Assembly (NCBI GenBank): GCA_963695375.1
Contig: OY968767.1
Location: 1,116,001-1,180,000, forward strand
Source of the DNA: JACCVL01 sp963695375
GTDB taxonomy: Bacteria; Actinomycetota; Actinomycetes; Propionibacteriales; Nocardioidaceae
Direction: 5' to 3'
DNA: 64,000 bases
The notes under the pieces were generated by a model. That model was not told the DNA's origin. It worked only from the letters and a program-made list of their open reading frames with translations, and did not search any database. This document shows positions 23,486 to 30,763 of the stretch, piece after piece. The position numbers were made by a program, and so were the translations under genes. The first letter of the stretch is position 1. Each line of letters starts with the position of its first letter.

Positions 23486-24894
23486 TGAGTACGGCCTGGC
23501 CGTCCACCGACCTGCACCGTCACCTCGATGTCCTGCGGCGGCGACAGCTGCCGGGGTGGTTGCTCGACGCCGTCGACCCCGAGCAGTGCGCCGCTGCACT
23601 GGCTGGGCGGATCGGCGAGCTGGTGCCCGGGGCCGAGGCACTGCATCGGGTCACCGTCGAGTCCGCACGGGCGCGCAGCTGGCGGTGGGCGATGCGCTAC
23701 TCGGCGGAGGTCACCACCGGCGAGGGCCACCAACAGGTGTCGCTGATCGCGGAGCTGCGGCCACCGGGCCGGTCATCGCCCGCCACCGGCCCGGCGATCA
23801 CGCTGCCAGGGATCGGTCTGACCGTGCGGGCCGTCGGTGCCGATCCCGGGCTGCCGGCCCTGCCTGCGCTGGCCGATCCCACTGCCGCCCGGGTGCGGCT
23901 GGAGCAGGCGCTGCGCGGCCCGACTCGGCCCGGCCTGCGCCTGGTCGCCGTCCGACCGCGGGTGGCCCGGTACAAGCCCGACCGCCGCGCCACGCTGGTC
24001 TACCAGCTGGAGTATCCGCCCGGTGCCGATCCCAGCTGGCCCAGGGCCGTGGTCGCCAAGACCTACCGCGGAGACGAGGGCGCGACCGCATTCGCGGCGA
24101 TGCGGGCGCTGTGGTCGGTGCGTCCGGGTGGGGGTGCGGCACTGCCGGTGCTGGCCGAGCCGCTCGCGTACCTGCCGGCCACGCGGACGCTGCTGCAGGG
24201 GCTGGTGCCCGGCGAGCGGACACTGACCCAGGTCATCCAGCGGGCCGCCGGCGCCGACCGGACTGGGCCGGGGCGGGCCGCAACGCGGCTGGCGGACGGC
24301 GGCCTCGAGGCGGCGCTGATCCAGACGACAGCTGGACTGGCCGCCGTGCATCGATGCGGTGCGCCGATGCGCTCTGCACGTGACGCGCCCGCCGAGATCG
24401 CCGTCGTCCGCCGGTTGTTCGCGCGCGTTGCGCGGACGCTGCCCGAGGACACCGCCAGCGCGGTTGGCGGGCTGCTCGACGCGCTCGTCGAGCGTGCGGG
24501 CCGAGGCGGTCTGCCGGAGCCGGGTGTGGTGCACGGCGCCTTCCGGCCGGCCCAGGTCCTGGTGGACGGTCCAGCAGTAGGTTTCATCGACTTCGACAGC
24601 GCGGGAATCGGCGAGGCTGCCCTCGATGTCGGCCGATTCACCGCGCGGCTCGGTGAGCTCTGGCTGGTGGCGTCGCCGGCCGGCGACGGTGCGGCGCTGG
24701 ACCAGCAACGTGCCTTGGGGGGAACGTTCGTCGAGCGGTACCGCGAGCACGCCCCGCTGTCCGCCGCACGCGCCACGACCTGGCAGTGCCTGGATCTGAT
24801 CGGCAGCGTGGTCCGCAGCTGGGCACGGGCGCAGCCGGCCAGAGCCGAGATGCTGCTCGACCTCCTCGAGGTCGCCTTGCCGGAGGCGGCCTGA
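23482..24894 (+). CDS. APH-like phosphotransferase homologue with altered catalytic loop (kinase-like)
   Basis: The 470-residue protein belongs to a kinase-like group that occurs five times between 23 and 42 kb. The signature here is VARYKPDRRATLVYQL followed by VVAKTYRGDEGA (ATP-lysine). The catalytic loop reads VVHGAFRPAQ: His351 is kept, but Ala353 replaces the catalytic Asp and Gln358 the Asn. The metal-binding Asp370 in FIDFDSAG is kept. It may be a pseudokinase or use a different base. It is translationally coupled to ugd (ATGA), so its job is likely tied to UDP-glucuronate use. Product and substrate are unknown. Confidence 0.75.
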   Translation: MMSTAWPSTDLHRHLDVLRRRQLPGWLLDAVDPEQCAAALAGRIGELVPGAEALHRVTVESARARSWRWAMRYSAEVTTGEGHQQVSLIAELRPPGRSSPATGPAITLPGIGLTVRAVGADPGLPALPALADPTAARVRLEQALRGPTRPGLRLVAVRPRVARYKPDRRATLVYQLEYPPGADPSWPRAVVAKTYRGDEGATAFAAMRALWSVRPGGGAALPVLAEPLAYLPATRTLLQGLVPGERTLTQVIQRAAGADRTGPGRAATRLADGGLEAALIQTTAGLAAVHRCGAPMRSARDAPAEIAVVRRLFARVARTLPEDTASAVGGLLDALVERAGRGGLPEPGVVHGAFRPAQVLVDGPAVGFIDFDSAGIGEAALDVGRFTARLGELWLVASPAGDGAALDQQRALGGTFVERYREHAPLSAARATTWQCLDLIGSVVRSWARAQPARAEMLLDLLEVALPEAA

Positions 24895-24910
24895 CCGCGC
24901 GGTCGACCGG

Positions 24911-24997
24911 CCGCAACTGACGGATCGGCGGGCGGCAACCGACGGATCGGCGGGCCGCAACTGACGGATCGGCGGGTCGAGACTGACGGATCGCGGG
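24911..24997. repeat. 22-base tandem repeat, four copies, between convergent genes
   Basis: The core GACGGATCGGCGGG recurs at 24919, 24941, 24963 and 24985 (period 22), separated by CGGCAACC/CCGCAACT/TCGAGACT variants. The last copy lacks one G. It fills the gap between two convergent stop codons and ends directly at the TAA of the dehydrogenase gene. No hairpin terminator is evident apart from it. Confidence 0.85.
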
Positions 24998-26266
24998 TTA
25001 GAGGGGTTCGACGCGGTCGGACGGCTCTAGTCGGTGCCGGGTGTCCAGCACCAGCGCGGCCCGCTCGGCCACCATCTGCCAGTCGAAGGCGTCGTGATCG
25101 GTCAGCACCACGACGAGATCAGCCGCGTCCACCTCGTCGGCGGTGCACGCGACTCGAGCAACCCGCGGGTCGGATCGTCCGTCCGGGACATGCGGATCCG
25201 CCAGCCGCAGCTCCGCGCCCAGGTCGAGCAACCGGTTGACCACGATCGACGCCGGCGACTGCCGGGCGTCGCCGACGTTCTTCTTGTACGCGAGCCCGAG
25301 GACGAGCACCCGGCTGCCGTGCACGGGCTTGCGGTGCCGGTTCAGCGCCAGGGTGAGCCGGCGGACCACGTAGTCGGGCATGTGGTCGTTGACGTCGTTG
25401 GCGAGCTCCACGAAGCGGAAGCTGTGCCCCAGCGCCCGCTTGACCCGCCAGGACAGGTAGCTGGGGTCGATCGGCAGGCAGTGGCCGCCGACGCCCGGCC
25501 CCGGGGTGAACCGCATGAAGCCGAAGGGCTTGGACGAGGCTGCCTCGATCGTCTCCCACACGTCGATGCCGAGGTCGGCGGCGAACATCGCCAGCTCGTT
25601 GACCAACGCGATGTTGACGTGCCGGTAGGTGTTCTCGAGCAGCTTGGCCAGCTCGGCCTCCCGGGGGGAGCTCACCGGCACCGTGCGCTCGACCAGGTCG
25701 GCGTAGAACTCCTGGACGGCGGCCAGCGAGGCGGCGTCCACCCCGGAGACCACCTTCGGCGTGTTGACGAACGTCCAGGTCGGGTTGCCGGGATCGATGC
25801 GCTCGGGGCTGAAGCCGAGGGAGAAGTCGATCCCCATCCGGAGTCCGGATCCCTGCTCCAGCGCCTGCCCGAACAAGCCCTCCGTGGTGCCCGGATAGGT
25901 CGTGGACTCGAGCACGACCAGCGCCCCGGGCCGCAGGTACCGGGCCAGGGTTCGCGCCGCCTCCTCGATGAAGCTCAGGTCCGGGGCGCCGTCTCGCAGC
26001 GGCGTGGGGACGGTGACGACCGCGACGTCCATGCCGGCGCAGCGCCGGGCCTCAGTGGTCGGGGTGAACCGGCCCGAGGCCAGCGCCTCGGCCAGCGTGG
26101 CGTCGGAGACGTCTTCGACGTACGAGCGGCCCTCCGTCAGCCGCTGGACCCGGCTGTCGTCGATCTCGTAGCCGATGACGGTGTGACCGACCTCGACGGC
26201 CCGCATCGCCAGCGGTAGGCCGACGTAGCCCTGGCCGACGACGACCACGCGGCTGCCCGGGGACAC
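24998..26266 (-). CDS. Nucleotide-sugar dehydrogenase (UDP-HexNAc / UDP-glucose 6-dehydrogenase family)
   Basis: A 422-residue dehydrogenase of the WecC/WbpA/TviB branch, distinct from the ugd at 22 kb. It has VVVVGQGYVGLPLAMRA, TVPTPLRDGAPDLSFIEEA, ESTTYPGTTEGLF, GFSPERIDPGN and catalytic Cys263 in GVGGHCLPIDPSYL. The C-terminal domain has VLGLAYKKNVGDARQSPAS. This branch oxidises C6 of UDP-GlcNAc or UDP-ManNAc, sometimes UDP-GalNAc or UDP-glucose, to the uronate. The GTG start at 26266 diverges from a kinase-like gene. With ugd it implies two different acidic sugar donors. Confidence 0.9.
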   Translation of the reverse strand: MSPGSRVVVVGQGYVGLPLAMRAVEVGHTVIGYEIDDSRVQRLTEGRSYVEDVSDATLAEALASGRFTPTTEARRCAGMDVAVVTVPTPLRDGAPDLSFIEEAARTLARYLRPGALVVLESTTYPGTTEGLFGQALEQGSGLRMGIDFSLGFSPERIDPGNPTWTFVNTPKVVSGVDAASLAAVQEFYADLVERTVPVSSPREAELAKLLENTYRHVNIALVNELAMFAADLGIDVWETIEAASSKPFGFMRFTPGPGVGGHCLPIDPSYLSWRVKRALGHSFRFVELANDVNDHMPDYVVRRLTLALNRHRKPVHGSRVLVLGLAYKKNVGDARQSPASIVVNRLLDLGAELRLADPHVPDGRSDPRVARVACTADEVDAADLVVVLTDHDAFDWQMVAERAALVLDTRHRLEPSDRVEPL

Positions 26267-26304
26267 GCTTCATGCTGGCAGACCCGGCCCCCTCTCGTCC
26301 GCAC

Positions 26305-26310
26305 TACGCT
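26305..26310 (+). promoter_or_regulatory. -10 hexamer TACGCT for a leaderless start at 26317
   Basis: TACGCT is followed by six bases and a GTG. The same hexamer and spacing precede the micro-ORF at 19138. It favours 26317 over the in-frame ATG at 26272 as the start. Confidence 0.45.
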
Positions 26311-26316
26311 GCGACG

Positions 26317-27513
26317 GTGCAGAAGTCGGTGCCCGAGTCGGTCTTTCCGGCGGTGGAACCGGCCTCCGCGGTCTACCCCCAGCTGCTCGAGCTGCGCGCC
26401 ATCGTCGCTCATGACCCGGTGCTGCGCGACGCACCCGAGGTCCGGGCAGAGCTGCTGCCCCGCCGCCGCGCCGACGGGTCGGTGGTGCTGCGCAGGTTCT
26501 ACTGGTCCGCCCGCCGGGCCGACCGGCGTCTGCCGCTGGGTTTCGCGGCGCGGACGCTGCACGTGCACGAGAAGGCGCCGGAACCCCGGACGTACGACTT
26601 CCCCGAGGAACCGGTGATGCAGTGGCTCGCCGAGCCGTCCGGCCCGCTGCGCGCGCACGGCGGCAGCGCCAGGATCGAGGTGCTGCGCTACATCCCGTTG
26701 CGCCGGGTGACCTTCCGGTTGCACGGCGCTGCCGGCCTGCCGACGCCGGTGATCGCCAAGACCAAGCGGGAGACCAGCCTGCGGCGAGCCGCCCGGATCC
26801 TGGTGGCCACGCAGCGCGCGGTCGCGAGGGCGGGGATCCAGAGCTTCGTCGTCCCGCGGCCGGTCGGGCTCGACATCGACCGCCGGCTGCTCTATCTGGA
26901 CCAGCTGCCCGGCGACCCGCTGTCCGAGGTCCTGGACGAGCTGGCGGACGGTCCGGCATTGAGCCGGCTCGGCCTGGTCCAGCGCGAGCTGCACGAGCTC
27001 GCGGTGACCGGCGCCGGGATCCGGTCCTGTGCCGACTGGTTGGCCGCGGCGCGGGTCGCGGCTGACCAGATCGCCCTGCTGGCACCGTCCGCGACGGCAC
27101 AGCTGCGGCTACTCGAGACCGAGCTGGTCGCCGGCTGCCCGGTCGACGACGAGCTCGCCTTCTGCCAGGGCGACTTCGTCCCCTCCCAGATCCTGTGTGG
27201 GCCGGAGCGCTGGGCGGTCCTCGATCTGGACGACGGCCACTATTCCGACCCGCACGCGGAGGTCGCCGCGCTGTACGCGGCGCTGCCGCGGGAGCTGTCC
27301 GTGCCCGAGGGGGCCCGCGCCGAGTCCCTGCGGGCGGCCTACCTGGACGGGTACCTGCGCCGTGCCGGCCGGGACCTCGACCCAGTGCGCTGGCGCTGGT
27401 TCCTGACCGTGGCCACGCTGCGCTACCTGGCCCGCAGGCTGGTCAAGGGCAGAGCGCAGCCCGGCGAGGTCGCCGAAGTGCTTGCGACTCTGCCGGCGAC
27501 GGCGCCGGCCTGA
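26317..27513 (+). CDS. APH-like phosphotransferase homologue (QGD variant)
   Basis: A 398-residue kinase-like protein of the same group as the gene at 23482. It carries LRYIPLRRVTFRLHG and VIAKTKRETSLRRAARI (ATP-lysine region). The catalytic loop is FCQGDFVPSQ, with Gln284 replacing the usual His but Asp286 kept. The metal-binding Asp lies in AVLDLDDGHYSDP. GTG 26317 is taken as the start on the leaderless element; ATG 26272 would add 15 residues. Without the His the loop may still be active, since Asp is the catalytic base. Substrate unknown; a sugar or glycolipid hydroxyl is plausible from context. Confidence 0.75.
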   Translation: MQKSVPESVFPAVEPASAVYPQLLELRAIVAHDPVLRDAPEVRAELLPRRRADGSVVLRRFYWSARRADRRLPLGFAARTLHVHEKAPEPRTYDFPEEPVMQWLAEPSGPLRAHGGSARIEVLRYIPLRRVTFRLHGAAGLPTPVIAKTKRETSLRRAARILVATQRAVARAGIQSFVVPRPVGLDIDRRLLYLDQLPGDPLSEVLDELADGPALSRLGLVQRELHELAVTGAGIRSCADWLAAARVAADQIALLAPSATAQLRLLETELVAGCPVDDELAFCQGDFVPSQILCGPERWAVLDLDDGHYSDPHAEVAALYAALPRELSVPEGARAESLRAAYLDGYLRRAGRDLDPVRWRWFLTVATLRYLARRLVKGRAQPGEVAEVLATLPATAPA

Positions 27514-27528
27514 GCCGACGTCGGTGGC

Positions 27529-28305
27529 TCAGCTCAGCAGCTCCGTCATCGAGGTGGGCACGGCCCGGTCGTGCGCAGCGAGCAGCACGGCGAGCTCGGA
27601 GATGTCGGTCAGGTCTGCCGCGCCGGCCTCCGCATGATGCAGCATCACTCCCACCGCGGACGCAGTCCCCGCCTCGTCGCCGTGGCCGAGACAGGAGCGG
27701 ACGGCGGCGGCGAGCAGCTCACCGCGACCCTCGCGGTCGATCGCGCCGCCACCGCGGCGCTTGGCGAACCAGTCGACCGTGACCGGCAGCTCCCGAAGTC
27801 CGGCGATGCCGGCCGGCCCGGCGGTGACGTCGCGCGACAGCGCCGTGAAGCCGAGCTCGTGCACGAGCTGTGCGGTCAGACTGGTGCAGCGATTCCACGG
27901 CGGGACGAAGATCTGGACAGCGTCCGGGCCGAACGCGTCCGTCATGACGACCCGGCCGCTCACCAGATCGGTCAGCTGCTCGGAGCGCTGCCGAGCCGAC
28001 CCGAACTCGCACTTGCGGCCGGCCGGCTCGTGATTGCGATGCGTCCAGCCGTGTTGGTGCACCTCTAGCAGCCGCCGGCCGTTGGCGACCTCCGCCCGCC
28101 GGCGGTTGAGTCCGGCGACCAGCGCCTGCCCGGCCGCCGCGGGGATCACCGCCACGTCGACCGGCACGAGTGCCGCGCGCAGCCGGTCCAGCAACGGCCA
28201 CAGCGCCGCGTCCCCCCACCCGGCGTCGTCGTCGCGGAGGAAGAACGGGACCGGTCGGTCGGCCCCGTCCAGGGCCTCCCGGAGCGGGCTGAGCCACGCG
28301 CTCAT
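27529..28305 (-). CDS. Polysaccharide deacetylase-family protein
   Basis: A 258-residue member of the carbohydrate esterase 4-like/DUF2334-like group. PFFLRDDDAGWGD has the acid pair, VHQHGWTHRNHEPAGRKCEFG has the metal-binding histidines, and VQIFVPPWNR follows as motif 3. Such enzymes remove N-acetyl groups from sugars. No signal peptide is present, so it should act in the cytoplasm on an intermediate, not on a wall polymer. It is the last gene of the nine-gene minus-strand operon, and its ATG overlaps the preceding stop (ATGA). Confidence 0.85.
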   Translation of the reverse strand: MSAWLSPLREALDGADRPVPFFLRDDDAGWGDAALWPLLDRLRAALVPVDVAVIPAAAGQALVAGLNRRRAEVANGRRLLEVHQHGWTHRNHEPAGRKCEFGSARQRSEQLTDLVSGRVVMTDAFGPDAVQIFVPPWNRCTSLTAQLVHELGFTALSRDVTAGPAGIAGLRELPVTVDWFAKRRGGGAIDREGRGELLAAAVRSCLGHGDEAGTASAVGVMLHHAEAGAADLTDISELAVLLAAHDRAVPTSMTELLS

Positions 28306-29495
28306 CGCGCCGCCGCCCGGTCCCGCCGGGGCTGGGCGCGCACGGCCTCGACCAGCTCGGCCGTGCGTTCTGCGCCGTCGAGCTCCAGCCGGCACGGGGC
28401 AGCCGGGCGGTCGAGCGCAGCCCGCACTGCCTGCGCCAGCGCGGGTCCGGAGAGCAGGTCGGCGGCCAGGACGTCCACCAGGCCGAGCCGCTGCAGCCGC
28501 TCGGCCCGGCGGGTCTGCTCGTCCTCCCGTCCCTCTGCGTACGGCACCACGACAGCCGGGGTTCCGGCCGTGAGCAGGTCCATCGTGGTGTTGTAGCCGC
28601 ACTGGCTGACCGACACCGCCGACTCGGTGATGGCCGCCGCCAGGTCGGGGACGAAGTCGACCACGTGCACGGGTGCGTCCCGGTCCGCCGCCCGGCGGAG
28701 CAGGTCTGCCCGCGCCTCGGCCGGGAGGAACGGGCCGGTGACGATCGCCGTGTGCAGGCCACAGCCGGCCTGCAGCGCGGGCGCCGCGTCCACCGCCGCG
28801 GTGAACAGCGGCTGGCCGACGAGACCGCCGCCCGCGGAGACCAGCACCCGGGAGCGGCTGGCTCGTGCTCCCATCGACGATCTGCCCGAACCGCGGCGGA
28901 CGAAGCCGGTGTAGTGGACCGGCACGGTCAGCGGCGTGGTCGGTGCGAACGACTCCTCGAACCGGGCGAACCGTGGGTCGGCGTGCACCAGGACCGCGTC
29001 GAAGTAGCGGTTGGCGACCTGGCTTGCGGTCTCGTCGTGCCGGAGCTGATCCCGGCGGGACTGCACCAGGATGTCGCGAACGCTGCAGACCACCGCGGGG
29101 GGACGACTCCGACCGGTCGCTGCCTCGAGGAGCGGGAGCAGCTCGAAGGCGAACTTGCGCCGGCCGAACGGATAGAGCTCGACGAGCAGCACCTGCGGGT
29201 CGACCGCCCGCAGGGACTCCAGCAGCAGCCGGACCCGCTCCTGCTGCGCCCGCTCGACCGTCCAGTCGCCCGTCCGGGCGATCAGGGAGTAGTCCGCCGC
29301 AAGACCCAGCGGAGGGAGCGGCACCAGCCGGACGCCGTCCGGCACCGCCAGCTCCGCCGGGAACTCACCGCCGCTGACCAGGACCACGTCGAACCGCTCG
29401 GCCAGGGTCTCGGCGAGCACCAGCGACCGCACCAGGTGGCCCATGCCGACCGAGTGCTGGCAGTAGAACAGCAGTCGCGGACGCCCGCCGCTCAT
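28302..29495 (-). CDS. MurG/MGT-like glycosyltransferase (first of two)
   Basis: A 397-residue GT-B glycosyltransferase. It begins RLLFYCQHSVGMGHLVRSLVLAETL, the N-terminal glycine-rich turn seen in MurG-type and related transferases. LVELYPFGRRKFAFELLPLLEAA and VLVHADPRFARFEESF follow. The donor site has VLVSAGGGLVGQPLF and the C-terminal VSQCGYNTTMDLLTAGTPAVVVPY, with REDEQTRRAERL. The likely donor is a UDP-sugar. No membrane segment is seen. It overlaps both neighbours by four bases. A second gene of the same type opens the operon at 39270. Confidence 0.85.
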   Translation of the reverse strand: MSGGRPRLLFYCQHSVGMGHLVRSLVLAETLAERFDVVLVSGGEFPAELAVPDGVRLVPLPPLGLAADYSLIARTGDWTVERAQQERVRLLLESLRAVDPQVLLVELYPFGRRKFAFELLPLLEAATGRSRPPAVVCSVRDILVQSRRDQLRHDETASQVANRYFDAVLVHADPRFARFEESFAPTTPLTVPVHYTGFVRRGSGRSSMGARASRSRVLVSAGGGLVGQPLFTAAVDAAPALQAGCGLHTAIVTGPFLPAEARADLLRRAADRDAPVHVVDFVPDLAAAITESAVSVSQCGYNTTMDLLTAGTPAVVVPYAEGREDEQTRRAERLQRLGLVDVLAADLLSGPALAQAVRAALDRPAAPCRLELDGAERTAELVEAVRAQPRRDRAAAR

Positions 29496-30763
29496 CGGGT
29501 CCGCATCCCCGACAGTGCGTCGACGCGTCGGGTGGCAGCGCGCAGCAGCGCACCGAGGTGCGGCAACGCGTCGGGCAGCACCCGGTTGACCGCGCGCTGG
29601 GCGCGCTCGGCGAGCAGGGCTGCGGCGACGTGCCAGCGCAGCTCGTCCTCGTCCACGCGGCCGCCCGCACCTGCGTACGCGGTCAGCAGGACCTCGCCGA
29701 GCCGCCGCTCGTCGGGGCGCGTCAGCCGACCCGCCACCCGCGCGTGCAGCAGCGACGCCAGCAGGCTGCCGAGGTCCGCGGCCGGATGTCCGGCGCCGGC
29801 CTGGTCCAGGTCCAGCAGGCTCAGCCGGTCGTCCCCCAGCAGGGCGTTCTTGAGGTGCAGGTCGCCGTGGACCAGGACCGTACGTGCTGGTGGCGGGTCG
29901 ACGCAGAGCCGGGCGGCCAGGTCCGTCGCGACCGCACCGACGTCCGGCCGGACCGAGGTCACCACCGCCGCGGCGGCGTGCAGCCGGTCCGGTGCCAGCC
30001 GGGTGGTGACCGGCAGCCCGCCGGGCGGCAGCCGGTGCACCGCGGCGATGCTGCGCCCCAGTGCGGCCAGGCCGGCTCCGAGCCGAGCCGGGGCGAGCGC
30101 ATCCAGCCGGGTGCCCGGCAGCGCCTGCAGCAGCACCGTGCGGTCGGCCACCGATACGCCGAGCACCGCCGGCAGCAGGGTGGCCGGCTCGTCGACGGTC
30201 ACCGCGGCGGCGCGGGCCAGCGCGTCGGCCAGCGCGGCCGCGTCCGCGTAGACCTTCGCATAGCCGACGGTCCTGTGGTCGGCATCGTGCAGCCGGGCCG
30301 TGGCCGCCTTCTCCGGGACGTACGCGACGAGCTCGCTGGCCGTCCACCCCGGCACCAGCCGGCGGACGTCCGGGCGGGGCGAGGTCAGTCGGTGCAGGGT
30401 GTGGATCTTGCGATCGTGTGGAAAGCGCCACGACACCGCCCCGAGCTCGGGGTCGAAGCCGACCACTCGGGGTCCGGCGTCGTGGCCCCCGATCCCGGCC
30501 CGCGCGGCCAACCGCGGGGCCCGGTCCGGCGTGGCCATCCGGGTGGACACCAGGGTGACGGTGTCCCCGGTCGACACCCGGTGCAGCACCCGCAGGCTCC
30601 GGCCGGGGCGGTACTTCGCCCGCACCCGCACGACCGGGTCGGCGCCGTGGCCGGCCGGCAGGTCGAGTGCCTCGCGCAACCGCGGCCCGGCCGTGTCGGT
30701 GTCCAGCAGCAGGTCGCGGGCCGGCAGCGCCGGGTCGAACGCCAGGCTCGCGGGTCCGTTCAC
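29492..30763 (-). CDS. APH-like phosphotransferase, intact HGD loop
   Basis: A 423-residue kinase-like protein, third of the five. The signature is VRAKYRPGRSLRVLH, and GYAKVYADAAALADAL carries the ATP-lysine. The loop VLVHGDLHLKN has His299, Asp301 and Asn, and LSLLDLDQAGAGHPAADLG carries the metal Asp, so the active site looks complete. GTG 30763 is chosen because it overlaps the stop of the lyase gene (GTGA), as at the other operon junctions. It may phosphorylate the glycan or a lipid/sugar acceptor during assembly; this is inferred from context only. Confidence 0.8.
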   Translation of the reverse strand: MNGPASLAFDPALPARDLLLDTDTAGPRLREALDLPAGHGADPVVRVRAKYRPGRSLRVLHRVSTGDTVTLVSTRMATPDRAPRLAARAGIGGHDAGPRVVGFDPELGAVSWRFPHDRKIHTLHRLTSPRPDVRRLVPGWTASELVAYVPEKAATARLHDADHRTVGYAKVYADAAALADALARAAAVTVDEPATLLPAVLGVSVADRTVLLQALPGTRLDALAPARLGAGLAALGRSIAAVHRLPPGGLPVTTRLAPDRLHAAAAVVTSVRPDVGAVATDLAARLCVDPPPARTVLVHGDLHLKNALLGDDRLSLLDLDQAGAGHPAADLGSLLASLLHARVAGRLTRPDERRLGEVLLTAYAGAGGRVDEDELRWHVAAALLAERAQRAVNRVLPDALPHLGALLRAATRRVDALSGMRTR

